The notes: generated from the sequence alone by a model not told the origin. Counted from the stretch's first letter, positions 1 to 6,063 are shown. The stretch: 11,899 nt of DNA from an uncultured Veillonella sp. (GCA_900552715.1 USAV01000064.1:1-11899); one strand, 5' to 3'. Made by a program: numbers and translations.

Positions 1-76
1 ATGGTTGATAGGCCAGGTGTGGAAGAGCCGTGAGGTTTGGAGCTGACTGGTACTAATAGATCGAGGGCTTTACTTA
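1..76 (+). rRNA. rrl: 23S ribosomal RNA, 3' end (partial)
   Basis: The first bases match the conserved 3' end of bacterial 23S rRNA: the ACTGGTACTAATAGATCGAG block followed by GGGCTTTACTT. The 5' part lies outside the window. The exact 3' end is estimated by analogy with other bacteria and could be off by several bases. It is followed by an AT-rich spacer and then 5S, the usual order of an rRNA operon. Confidence 0.92.
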
Positions 77-130
77 AACAAAAACATTAAGCAGAATGTG
101 CAACAAATATATATAACTTCTATGTGGTTT

Positions 131-148
131 TCAGAGTACAAACTCTGA
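131..148 (+). other. Hairpin in the 23S-5S spacer
   Basis: TCAGAGT (131-137) pairs perfectly with ACTCTGA (142-148) around a 4-base loop, directly before the 5S gene. This position fits a processing stem in the rRNA precursor that helps release 5S. The pairing is visible in the sequence; the processing role is inferred. Confidence 0.4.
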
Positions 149-151
149 CAG

Positions 152-269
152 ATTCAGTGGCGATGGCTATGAGGATCCACCTGTTCCCATCTCGAACACA
201 GTAGTTAAGCTCATAAACGCCGAAAGTACTTGGCTGGAGACGGCCTGGGAGGATAGGAAGCCGCTGATT
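152..269 (+). rRNA. rrf: 5S ribosomal RNA
   Basis: The region has the 5S core GATCCACCTGTTCCCATCTC and the GCCGAAAGTACTTGG-like block. Its ends pair as helix I: 154-161 (TCAGTGGC) with 260-267 (GCCGCTGA, including one G-U pair). The length of about 118 bases is normal for 5S rRNA. Ends are set from helix I and could shift by one to three bases. It is the last gene of the rRNA operon and is followed at once by a terminator. Confidence 0.95.
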
Positions 270-273
270 GCTT

Positions 274-304
274 AAAGGCACACCTGAGGGTGTGTCTTTT
301 TTTT
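274..304 (+). terminator. Rho-independent terminator of the rRNA operon
   Basis: GGCACACC (277-284) pairs with GGTGTGTC (289-296) around the loop TGAG, with one G-U pair, and is followed by an eight-base T run (297-304). AAA before the stem can extend it into the T run. This is a textbook intrinsic terminator right after 5S. Confidence 0.92.
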
Positions 305-310
305 GTATAT

Positions 311-329
311 GGCTTCCTATCCTCCCAGG
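311..329 (-). repeat. Inverted copy of the 5S rRNA 3' part
   Basis: Bases 311-329 are the exact reverse complement of 244-262 in the 5S gene (19 of 19 bases). The two arms lie on either side of the rRNA terminator. Similarity to 5S stops on the far side, so this is a fragment and not a second 5S gene. It could be the scar of a tail-to-tail rearrangement between rRNA loci, or an element that pairs with 5S precursor RNA. Confidence 0.85.
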
Positions 330-715
330 GGACCTGGTGAGCAGGGCAGTAGAAGATGGAGAAGCGAAGCGACGACAGATTCACTGCATCGCTTAGTTCG
401 GAGCGTAAGATGGACATGTAGCGCAGCTACATAAGTCCATCCACAGCGACGAACACCCAGTATCCTGGAGCTAAGAACCGTACATAAGAACTCGCTGATT
501 AAGCATCCTACGGCTGGTGGTAGGAGGCAAACTATATCCATACGGTAACGCGGCACAACGTGCCAATGTTATCGAACCGTAAAGCCGATGAGTAAGTCCA
601 AATACATGTAAATTAATGATTTTATGTAGATATACTGAGCCAATGAACCGTAAACTAGTTGAGTCACTTTACAAATTTGTAATTAAAATTATGTCTAGAT
701 CCATTCAGAAACACA
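330..715. other. Structured non-coding region after the rRNA operon
   Basis: No ORF here has a convincing start, ribosome binding site or recognisable product. The first 270 bases are rich in inverted repeats. 409-422 pairs with 426-441 (14 base pairs, a two-base bulge, a three-base loop). 392-399 pairs with 468-475 around it. 367-372 pairs with 389-394. A three-part stem sits at 541-581: TACGGT with ACCGTA, AAC with GTT, and GGCAC with GTGCC. A ten-base direct repeat, GAACCGTAAA, occurs near 574 and again at 645. The last 100 bases are AT-rich and show nothing clear. Whether a stable RNA is made from either strand cannot be told from the sequence. Confidence 0.5.
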
Positions 716-761
716 TAAAATCCCTATAAGCCAAAGTAACCAGCTTATAGGGGTTCTTTTT
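716..761. terminator. Terminator, probably bidirectional, after higBA
   Basis: CCCTATAAGC (722-731) pairs perfectly with GCTTATAGGG (743-752). T-rich tracts lie on both sides when read outward: TTCTTTTT at 754-761 on the plus strand, and a weaker ATTTTAT on the minus strand. It lies immediately after the stop codon of the minus-strand higA gene, so it should end that operon. It could also stop any transcription leaking from the rRNA side. Confidence 0.8.
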
Positions 762-1035
762 ATACTAGACTAATCTTTACTTGTTTATCCAAAGCAAATG
801 CAATTTTACACATAGTGCTTAAACTCGTATTGGCACCTTTTTCAATACGTGCAATTGTAGATTGTGGAACTCCAGATTTTTTCGCTAAATCACGTTGTGT
901 TAGTCCTGCAGCTTCTCGTGCTTTTAGAACGGCTAATGCATTTTCTAATTTAGCTTTCTCTTCTAAATAGCTTTCTGTTAAGGCTGGATTATTTATATCT
1001 TTTTCAAATATCTTATCTAAAGTTTTTAGTGGCAT
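760..1035 (-). CDS. higA: HigA-type XRE-family antitoxin
   Basis: This is a 91-residue DNA-binding antitoxin of a type II toxin-antitoxin pair. It should neutralise the HigB toxin by direct binding and repress their shared promoter. The second half is a Cro/C1-type helix-turn-helix: GLTQRDLAKKSGVPQSTIAR followed by IEKGANTS and a KIAFAL helix. The N-terminal part is charged and helical, as expected of a toxin-binding arm. I place the start at the ATG at 1035, because GAGGAGG lies seven bases upstream; a longer reading from TTG at 1050 would cover that site. It overlaps the 3' end of the toxin gene by 23 bases, so the two are co-transcribed and probably translationally coupled. The family assignment is firm; binding to this particular toxin is inferred from gene order. 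Confidence 0.9.
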   Translation of the reverse strand: MPLKTLDKIFEKDINNPALTESYLEEKAKLENALAVLKAREAAGLTQRDLAKKSGVPQSTIARIEKGANTSLSTMCKIAFALDKQVKISLV

Positions 1036-1387
1036 AATATTCCTCCTCAAATTCTTGTTTTATCTGTTTAGCTTTTATTATTTCTTTCGTCGGTGTTTTT
1101 TGGGTTTTCTTAGTAAATCCATGTGTAATTATATATTGATTATTTCTAATGTGAAAATATAAGGCTCTTTGAATGTTCGAAGATATTTTTGATCGTATCT
1201 CGTATATTTCAGAATCCAATTTTTTTATCCATTCAAGTTGTATTGCTGGCTGTATGCCTGCTTTTTCAATCATATCAATAGTGGCACGTAACTTATTTCT
1301 ATCTTTAGTAGGGAGTGAGTTATAAAACTCTTCAAACTCGTTATGACCATTTGGCCTAGTATAAGATATAAACTTAGGTTTCTCCAT
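1013..1387 (-). CDS. higB: HigB-type toxin (RelE superfamily, Gp49-like)
   Basis: This is a 124-residue protein of the phage-derived Gp49-like/HigB family of RelE-fold toxins. Known members are ribosome-dependent mRNA endonucleases. Recognisable family blocks are KLDSEIYEIRSK, NIQRALYF and HGFTKKTQKTP, followed by EIIKAKQIKQEFEEE. The basic residues in these blocks are where the family has its active-site and RNA contacts. The toxin precedes the antitoxin, the order typical of higBA. I chose the ATG at 1387 because AAGGA sits a few bases upstream (minus strand AGAAGGATTGGA-ATG). A longer frame from 1435 would run through the promoter and its palindrome, so it is unlikely. Mild toxicity or inactivity cannot be judged from sequence. 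Confidence 0.9.
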   Translation of the reverse strand: MEKPKFISYTRPNGHNEFEEFYNSLPTKDRNKLRATIDMIEKAGIQPAIQLEWIKKLDSEIYEIRSKISSNIQRALYFHIRNNQYIITHGFTKKTQKTPTKEIIKAKQIKQEFEEEYYATKNFR

Positions 1388-1406
1388 TCCAATCCTTCTT
1401 TCTTTA

Positions 1407-1435
1407 ATGATAGCATATATGCTATCAAGCTTCAA
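1407..1435 (-). promoter_or_regulatory. higBA promoter with palindromic operator
   Basis: On the minus strand, TTGAAG (1435-1430) and TATCAT (1412-1407) are separated by exactly 17 bases and fit a sigma-70/SigA promoter. The sequence TGATAGCATATATGCTATCA (1408-1427) is a perfect 20-bp palindrome. It fills most of the spacer and overlaps the -10 box. This is where a HigA autorepressor would be expected to bind, so I call it the operator by inference. The predicted RNA start leaves a leader of about 10 to 15 bases before higB. Confidence 0.75.
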
Positions 1436-1689
1436 TTTTAAATAGTTTTATATACTCTAAATTCTTATCTTTACTATAAAGATACGTGAATGGTTTTTGG
1501 TAGCTTAAAGAATTAATGGGGATGATTTAACACCTTTGTAATTACTATTCAAGTTCATGTTGATTTGCCTATCTTTTAAGAGCATTCAACTGGAATTTCA
1601 AGTTATATCATGTTTATTGATAATACATATATAGTTATATATCTTATATTCACTTATGTGCTTTAAGATACATCATTTCTCAATACATA
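1436..1689. other. AT-rich intergenic spacer without a gene
   Basis: About 250 bases lie between the divergent higBA promoter and the promoter of the CGGC-domain gene. I see no ORF with a ribosome binding site, no stable hairpin and no T-run terminator. Runs such as ATACATATATAGTTATATAT (1624-1643) are simple AT-rich sequence. Confidence 0.5.
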
Positions 1690-1698
1690 TGTTATACT
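1690..1698 (+). promoter_or_regulatory. Extended -10 promoter of the CGGC-domain gene
   Basis: TGTTATACT reads as an extended -10 element (TGN followed by TATACT). No good -35 box lies 16-18 bases upstream, which is common for extended -10 promoters. The predicted start leaves a short leader of about 25 bases before the gene at 1730. Confidence 0.45.
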
Positions 1699-1729
1699 AA
1701 AATTCAAACTATACTTTATAGGAGGTCTT

Positions 1730-2101
1730 ATGTCTAAAAAAATTGCAGTTCTCGTCAATGAGGATACAATGCAGCGTTGTTCTTGTGGCGGTTGTTTAAA
1801 AGCATTTATGAATAAAGCGGATTCCTTTGAGCGTTATGCAGATGAGGATATTGAGTTGGTCGGTTTCACGCACAGTGGAGGCGATCTAGCTAAGAAAATC
1901 GAGTCTTTTAAGAAAAAAGGTGTTACTACGGTTCATCTTTCTACCTGTACGCGTGGTAAGAATGAAAATTATGAAAGCATCGCAGAGCAGTGTGCAGAGG
2001 CGGGATTTGATGTAGTAGGCTATACCCATGGTGGGGCTGTTTCTAAAGATGGTAAAGAAGCGGTAGTACTTTCAGCTAAACCAGTAACATCAGATCAATA
2101 A
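1730..2101 (+). CDS. CGGC domain-containing protein
   Basis: This is a 123-residue cytoplasmic protein with the hallmarks of the CGGC-domain family, whose members are proposed to bind metal. The name-giving cysteines are in CSCGGC (C17, C19, C22). A second conserved block, VHLSTCTRG, carries C73, and C88 follows. Short beta-strand-like segments near IAVLVNED, ELVGFTHSGG, TVHLSTC and DVVGYTHGG alternate with helices, suggesting a small alpha/beta fold. There is no signal peptide or membrane segment. AGGAGG lies four bases before the ATG. It appears to be transcribed alone, with its own extended -10 promoter and no close partner gene. The family is clear; a biochemical function is not established, and the metal is unknown. 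Confidence 0.85.
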   Translation: MSKKIAVLVNEDTMQRCSCGGCLKAFMNKADSFERYADEDIELVGFTHSGGDLAKKIESFKKKGVTTVHLSTCTRGKNENYESIAEQCAEAGFDVVGYTHGGAVSKDGKEAVVLSAKPVTSDQ

Positions 2102-2206
2102 TCGTAACGATGAATCAATAGACAGTAATGACAGATGAATGATTGTTCCATTATTCATTCTATATTTACCATGAAGAGATACTATATACATAGTGTGTAA
2201 ATCTAG

Positions 2207-2215
2207 TGTGATAAT
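2207..2215 (+). promoter_or_regulatory. Possible extended -10 promoter of the M48 peptidase gene
   Basis: TGTGATAAT fits an extended -10 element (TGN followed by GATAAT) 45 bases before the start codon. The -35 region is poor (TACATA with a 17-base spacer). It is the best candidate in the 158-base gap, which shows no clear terminator for the gene before it. Confidence 0.35.
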
Positions 2216-2259
2216 TTGTTTTATTACTATATGGTTAATCAATTCGAGAGGTTGAGAGA

Positions 2260-3549
2260 ATGAACAAGAAACTTACAGCAGCTACGTTATCTGTAGCTAT
2301 GGCAGCGACTATGGCGCCTGCTATTATGCAAACAGCACCTGTGAATGCTGCATCTAGTGCAGTACAAACATTGGCTGGTGGCGCTGTTGCCATGGCGTAT
2401 GTATCTACTGCATTAAATAAAATGGATAACTCCGAACAAGGCCAACAAGAAAGCTTAGCTCGTACTAAGGAGAAAACTGGTTACTTAAACGATAGTGCAG
2501 CGCAAGCACGCGTACAACGCATCCTGAAAACCTTAGAGGCATCTCCTAGCGTAAAACGTTCTTACGTTGTCTATGCAAACCCTGATACAGAGTTTAATGC
2601 CTTTGCAACGCTTGGTCGCGTTATGTCTGTTAATAAAGGTGCTTTGGATACCCTTGATGATGATCAATTGGCTTATGTAATGGCCCATGAAATTGCTCAT
2701 GGTGAGCATAAAGATATTATCAATGGCGCTAGAAAGCAAATTGGCCTGTCTACAGCTGTAGGTATTGCAGCTGGTGGTAGCGAAGGGGCGGCGTTATTAT
2801 CTAACGTAGCTGGTAACTATTTGTCTAATCAAGTATTTACAATGAGCCAAGAAAAAGCAGCCGATGAACTAGGCTTCAAGATTTTAAGTGAATCTCCATA
2901 TAATGTGGGCGGTGCAGCTGGTTCTATGGCGGTTCTACGTAACAAGGTTGGGGAGCACTATCGTGAAGGACTTTCACAAGTAGTGGCACCAAACAACCAT
3001 CCTAAGTTGTCTGATCGTGTAAATAACAATATTTCCCGCATGTACACATACTCTGGAAATCACGTAAACGTGTCTAATGGCGCCGTTTACGTCAATGGCG
3101 ATAATATCTATAGCCCAGCAGGCAGTGGCCGCTATACAGGGGAAGAACGGGCGTATTACATGGCTGGTAAATTGGCACGGTTGTACCATAACAACCAAAT
3201 TACACCAGGTTCTGCATCCTACAGTGGTGGCACTGTAACTGTGGCTGGACAATCCATCGTATCTACGCCAAGCTCTGACGTAGCACTACAAGTGGCGACA
3301 AACCTTAATAATGCCTTTGTTAAACCAGCAGGTGCGGCAGTTAATACTAAAAATCCTGTGAAAGTGAAACAAGAGAAACCTAAAAAGGTAAAACAAGAAA
3401 AGGCTAAACCTGTGAAAGCAGAAAAAGCTAAACCGGCTAAAGGTAAAGAAGTAAAACCTGTGACTAAGGCTTCTACAACAAAACATACAGCTAAAGCTAC
3501 AAAGAATACGAACACAAACGATCATGGACGTAAAACAATCGACAGATAA
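2260..3549 (+). CDS. Secreted M48-family zinc metallopeptidase with lysine-rich tail
   Basis: This 429-residue exported peptidase probably acts in the envelope on misfolded or damaged proteins, as relatives such as LoiP/YggG and BepA do. Residues 1-30 are a Sec signal peptide (MNKK, a hydrophobic core, then PVNA before AAS) with no lipobox cysteine, so it is soluble or wall-associated and not a lipoprotein. The zinc site is complete: HEIAH at 143-147 gives two histidines and the catalytic glutamate, and E198 in QEKAADELG is the third ligand. HPKLSDRV follows, as in other M48 enzymes. The middle (about 255-350) is an unassigned segment with YVNGDNIYS and VAGQSIVS stretches. From about 367 to 402 the chain is K/P/E/A repeats such as VKQEKPKKVKQEKAKP, which may bind anionic envelope polymers. 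The ribosome binding site GAGAGG lies eight bases upstream. A strong terminator follows, so it is a single-gene unit. Confidence 0.88.
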   Translation: MNKKLTAATLSVAMAATMAPAIMQTAPVNAASSAVQTLAGGAVAMAYVSTALNKMDNSEQGQQESLARTKEKTGYLNDSAAQARVQRILKTLEASPSVKRSYVVYANPDTEFNAFATLGRVMSVNKGALDTLDDDQLAYVMAHEIAHGEHKDIINGARKQIGLSTAVGIAAGGSEGAALLSNVAGNYLSNQVFTMSQEKAADELGFKILSESPYNVGGAAGSMAVLRNKVGEHYREGLSQVVAPNNHPKLSDRVNNNISRMYTYSGNHVNVSNGAVYVNGDNIYSPAGSGRYTGEERAYYMAGKLARLYHNNQITPGSASYSGGTVTVAGQSIVSTPSSDVALQVATNLNNAFVKPAGAAVNTKNPVKVKQEKPKKVKQEKAKPVKAEKAKPAKGKEVKPVTKASTTKHTAKATKNTNTNDHGRKTIDR

Positions 3550-3577
3550 TTTGATGATTTAATTGTTGATGTAGCAT

Positions 3578-3612
3578 AAAAGACCGAGCTCAGATGGGCT
3601 CGGTCTTTTCTT
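3578..3612 (+). terminator. Rho-independent terminator after the M48 peptidase gene
   Basis: AAAAGACCGAGC (3578-3589) pairs perfectly with GCTCGGTCTTTT (3598-3609) around an eight-base loop, and the 3' arm runs into TTTTCTTT. The A-rich 5' flank and T-rich 3' flank mean it could work in both directions. Confidence 0.92.
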
Positions 3613-3795
3613 TATATACGTAATATATTTTCTACTGTATACTTAATATAAACATTCTTTAAATCGTAAGTTGCAGATGAGAGAGGGCGCTTATGAATCA
3701 ATACTGGCTAAAACTTATCACATTGGACGAGGCATTTACTTTATGACACAAATGGTATATGAGCGATAAGAACATAAGTCTGTATTATAAAACTA
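3613..3795 (+). other. Spacer with one doubtful 17-residue ORF
   Basis: No recognisable gene lies here. The only candidate is a 17-codon ORF at 3693-3746 (MNQYWLKLITLDEAFTL) with GAGAGAGG six bases upstream of its ATG. Right behind it, and overlapping its stop, a seven-codon frame starts at 3743. They may be remains of a decayed gene. I do not claim the ORF is translated. Confidence 0.3.
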
Positions 3796-3824
3796 TAGAT
3801 TTTCTATAGTAAAAGCACTATAAT
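3796..3824 (+). promoter_or_regulatory. Promoter of the aminotransferase gene with an inverted repeat
   Basis: A consensus TATAAT (3819-3824) lies 17 bases after a weak -35 box, TAGATT (3796-3801). The -35 box falls inside a perfect inverted repeat, ACTATAG (3792-3798) and CTATAGT (3804-3810) with a five-base loop, which could be a repressor or activator site. The predicted start near 3831 gives an unusually long leader of about 138 bases. Confidence 0.6.
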
Positions 3825-3876
3825 ATTAGGTATCTATATATATCAATATATTAGTACTTTATCTTTGTAAAGAATA

Positions 3877-3951
3877 GAACTGCGGCTGTATGTAGTAGTT
3901 TTGTTACTTTTACAGTTAATATAGCCTCCATGTTGAGGCAGTTTCTTTTTT
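3877..3951 (+). promoter_or_regulatory. Foldable 5' leader with a possible attenuator
   Basis: Within the long leader, GCCTC (3924-3928) pairs with GAGGC (3935-3939) and a T run (CTTTTTT, 3945-3951) follows shortly after, a weak terminator shape. An alternative stem, AACTGC (3878-3883) with GCAGTT (3938-3943), uses the same bases and would break that hairpin. Between them CTGTA (3886-3890) can pair with TACAG (3911-3915). Two exclusive folds just before a gene suggest attenuation, but the stems are short and no known riboswitch or T-box motif is recognisable. Confidence 0.35.
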
Positions 3952-3968
3952 AGAGGAGTTGGATCTCA

Positions 3969-5285
3969 ATGAAACAACCAGAATTGTCGCCGTATATGAT
4001 GGCTCGAAAGCCATCTGGCATTCGCCTAGGACAAATTAAATTCTTGGAACGTAAGAACCCACCAATTTTGGTGAATGGTTCTATTGGTAATGTAATGCGT
4101 CCTATGCATCCCGCCATGCAGCGTCGGTTGTTCGATTTGGGCGGTGTGGATAGCCCGTTCCATACAGGCATTGTACCGTATGTACCAACGACAGGTACCG
4201 ATGAATGCCGCGAAGCATTCCTTCATATTTTACGCAGCCAAGGCTTTGATACAACAGGACTTAATGTACTTGTAACAGACGGTGCATCCATGGCGATGGA
4301 AATCATCATGCTTGGCGTATGTGGTGGTGCTGGCGAAGAGGAACGCCCTCTTTTAATGTTCAACCCATCTTATACAAACTATGATGCGGTAGGTCTTCGT
4401 ATCGGTCGTAAAACAGTTACTGTTGAGCGTGAACTTAATGAAAACGGCGAATTTGAATTGCCATCTGTTGAAACCGTAGAACAACGTATCATTGATACAA
4501 AACCAGGTGCGTTGCTCATCATTCCTTACGATAACCCTACAGGTCAATTATTCAGTAAAGAAACATTGATCGAATATACAAAATTATGTGTTAAACATAA
4601 TTTGTGGATTATCTCTGACGAAGCCTATCGCGAATTGGCTTACGAAAAAGGTAAAGAAACATCTAGTATCTGGGCGTTAACTGATAAGGATGTGCCTGGC
4701 ATTGAAGGCCGTCGTATCAGCCTTGAAACAGCTAGTAAGGTATGGAACGCTTGTGGCCTACGCATTGGTGCCATCATTACGGATAACAAATTATGCTATG
4801 AAAAATCGGTAGCCGAATATACAGCGAACCTTAGTGCTAATACATTAGGTCAATATATCTTTGGTGCTTTGGCTCATGAAAGCTATGCAGAGCTTCATAA
4901 CTGGTATGAACAACAACGTGATTACTACCGTAAGATGATCTTTGAACTTCACGAAGGTTTCAAAGCAGTCGAACCTGATTTCATCGTATCTCGTCCAGAA
5001 GCGTCCATTTACTTTGTTATTGACGTACGGAAGGTAGCAAAACCTGGCTTTGATGGTGTAGAATTTGCCTCTTGGTGTGCTGAACACGGTGCAGTAAGCC
5101 TTGATGATGGCAAAGAATACACACTCCTCATGGCTCCACTCAATGGTTTCTATAGCGGTAAAAAAGGTGAAGATAACCCAGGCAGAACACAATTGCGCGT
5201 ATCCTTCTGTGAAAACCCAGATCTATTGCGCTTGGCACCTGAACTATTATCTAAACTATTCAGAGCCTATGAAGCACAACGATAG
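3969..5285 (+). CDS. PLP-dependent aminotransferase, class I/II
   Basis: This 438-residue cytoplasmic fold-type I enzyme should transfer an amino group between an amino acid and a 2-oxo acid using pyridoxal phosphate. The class I/II landmarks are in order: N189 in DNPTG, D217 and Y220 in ISDEAYRELAYE (pyridine nitrogen and ring contacts), the Schiff-base lysine K257 in ETASKVWNACGLRIG, and R410 in QLRVSFCEN, the usual carboxylate-binding arginine. The length is slightly above the 390-400 typical of aspartate aminotransferases. The substrate cannot be named from these motifs; aspartate, alanine or aromatic amino acids are all possible. AGAGGAG lies ten bases before the ATG. It is a single-gene unit between its own promoter, with a long leader, and a strong terminator. 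Confidence 0.9.
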   Translation: MKQPELSPYMMARKPSGIRLGQIKFLERKNPPILVNGSIGNVMRPMHPAMQRRLFDLGGVDSPFHTGIVPYVPTTGTDECREAFLHILRSQGFDTTGLNVLVTDGASMAMEIIMLGVCGGAGEEERPLLMFNPSYTNYDAVGLRIGRKTVTVERELNENGEFELPSVETVEQRIIDTKPGALLIIPYDNPTGQLFSKETLIEYTKLCVKHNLWIISDEAYRELAYEKGKETSSIWALTDKDVPGIEGRRISLETASKVWNACGLRIGAIITDNKLCYEKSVAEYTANLSANTLGQYIFGALAHESYAELHNWYEQQRDYYRKMIFELHEGFKAVEPDFIVSRPEASIYFVIDVRKVAKPGFDGVEFASWCAEHGAVSLDDGKEYTLLMAPLNGFYSGKKGEDNPGRTQLRVSFCENPDLLRLAPELLSKLFRAYEAQR

Positions 5286-5310
5286 AAGAAGTATAATTCT
5301 AATATAATAG

Positions 5311-5336
5311 ATGCCCTCCTGTTGGAGGGCATTTTT
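5311..5336 (+). terminator. Rho-independent terminator after the aminotransferase gene
   Basis: ATGCCCTCC (5311-5319) pairs perfectly with GGAGGGCAT (5324-5332) around the loop TGTT, followed by TTTT. It is a compact GC-rich intrinsic terminator 25 bases after the stop codon. Confidence 0.93.
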
Positions 5337-5361
5337 AGTTGAACTATTGATTGCCATAATA

Positions 5362-5389
5362 TTGTTAGTAAAATTAATAAAATAATGAT
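5362..5389 (+). promoter_or_regulatory. Possible promoter of the Phd/ParE pair
   Basis: TTGTTA (5362-5367) and AATGAT (5384-5389) are separated by 16 bases. A second possible -10, TATGAT at 5395-5400, would put the RNA start inside the ribosome binding site. The gap of 81 bases after the preceding terminator must hold a promoter, but the AT-rich sequence does not single one out. Confidence 0.35.
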
Positions 5390-5417
5390 AGAATTATGAT
5401 ATAAGGAGGTGTATATA

Positions 5418-5687
5418 TTGATTAATATTAGACCTGTATCAGACTTGCGTAATAAATTTCCTGAAGTTGAAGAAACCGTTATTACAACAAATTCGCCTGT
5501 ATTTTTAACTAAGAATGGATATGGAACTATGGTGTTAATGAGTATTGAACAATATTCAGCATTAACAGATCCTATTGAGTACGCCTTGGATGAAGCTGAT
5601 TCTGCAGCAAAAGAAAGTAAAATTCGATACTCTGGTGCCGATGTATTTCGTCGCGTAAGGGAGAGAATCGATGGAGCGGAAATATAA
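5418..5687 (+). CDS. Phd/YefM-type antitoxin
   Basis: This 89-residue antitoxin of the Phd/YefM family should bind DNA and the toxin encoded next. The N-terminal part, INIRPVSDLRNKFPEV followed by VFLTKNGYGTMVLMSIEQY, is the typical beta-strand-rich dimerisation and DNA-binding domain. The C-terminal part, rich in charged residues (EADSAAKESKIRYSGADVFRRVRERI), is the flexible toxin-binding tail. I place the start at TTG 5418, because AAGGAGG (5403-5409) lies eight bases before it. A longer reading from GTG 5409 would start inside that ribosome binding site. It overlaps the toxin gene by 17 bases. Autoregulation is expected from the family; the operator was not identified. Confidence 0.88.
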   Translation: MINIRPVSDLRNKFPEVEETVITTNSPVFLTKNGYGTMVLMSIEQYSALTDPIEYALDEADSAAKESKIRYSGADVFRRVRERIDGAEI

Positions 5688-5961
5688 ACTTACGATTTTA
5701 CCATTATTTGAAGAGGAGCTTAATCATATTGTTGATTATATAACTTATGTTCTGCATAATAGAGAAGCCGCTCATCAACTAATTACAGATATTGAGGCTG
5801 CTATATACACAAGATTAAGTTGTCCAGAATCTTTTGCCGTATATCCGAGTAAGAAACAACGTGAGTATCCATATTATAAAATTATAGTACGTAACTTTTA
5901 TATCTTTTATGTAGTAATTGAAGATGTAATGGAGGTTCGTCATATTTACTATAATCGGTGA
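5671..5961 (+). CDS. ParE/RelE-superfamily toxin
   Basis: This 96-residue toxin belongs to the ParE/RelE fold. Motifs fit the family: an N-terminal strand (KYKLTILPLFEEEL) followed by a helix with IVDYITYVLHNREAAHQL, then IEAAIYTRLSCPESFAVYP, and a C-terminal YYKIIVRNFYIFYVVIEDVMEVRHIYYNR strand region. Members either poison DNA gyrase (ParE) or cut mRNA on the ribosome (RelE); the sequence alone does not decide which. GGGAGAG lies a few bases before the ATG. Translation is probably coupled to the antitoxin through the 17-base overlap. It is the second toxin-antitoxin pair in the window and is not closely related to the HigBA pair. Confidence 0.87.
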   Translation: MERKYKLTILPLFEEELNHIVDYITYVLHNREAAHQLITDIEAAIYTRLSCPESFAVYPSKKQREYPYYKIIVRNFYIFYVVIEDVMEVRHIYYNR

Positions 5962-5991
5962 AATTTAAAAATATATTGAATCATAAAAAAC

Positions 5992-6027
5992 AAAAAGAGC
6001 TATAATCGCATGTATTATAGCTCTTTT
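5992..6027. terminator. Bidirectional terminator between convergent genes
   Basis: AAAAGAGCTATAAT (5993-6006) pairs perfectly with ATTATAGCTCTTTT (6014-6027) around a seven-base loop: 14 base pairs, with T runs in both directions (CTTTTCCTTTT on the plus strand; TTTTTG then TTTTTTA on the minus strand). It lies between the plus-strand toxin and the minus-strand regulator and serves both. Confidence 0.93.
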
Positions 6028-6063
6028 CCTTTTATCCCTAAGTATGGTGAGTAAGGGAGTATT

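Noticed and set aside
211..556. Minus-strand reading frames of 68 and 79 codons over 5S and the structured region
   Set aside because: One lies across the 5S gene, and the other lies in hairpin-rich sequence with no convincing ribosome binding site and no recognisable domain. They are probably chance frames of the kind often annotated near rRNA.
1013..1435. Longer toxin frame starting at 1435
   Set aside because: It would begin inside the -35 box and run through the operator palindrome; the ATG at 1387 has a proper ribosome binding site.
2101..2162. Terminator after the CGGC-domain gene
   Set aside because: A weak repeat of GAATGAT and ATTCATTC is present around 2138-2160, but the pairing is imperfect and no T run follows.
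3877..3951. T-box or other known riboswitch before the aminotransferase gene
   Set aside because: No T-box consensus or specifier loop and no recognisable riboswitch core is present; only generic alternative stems can be seen.
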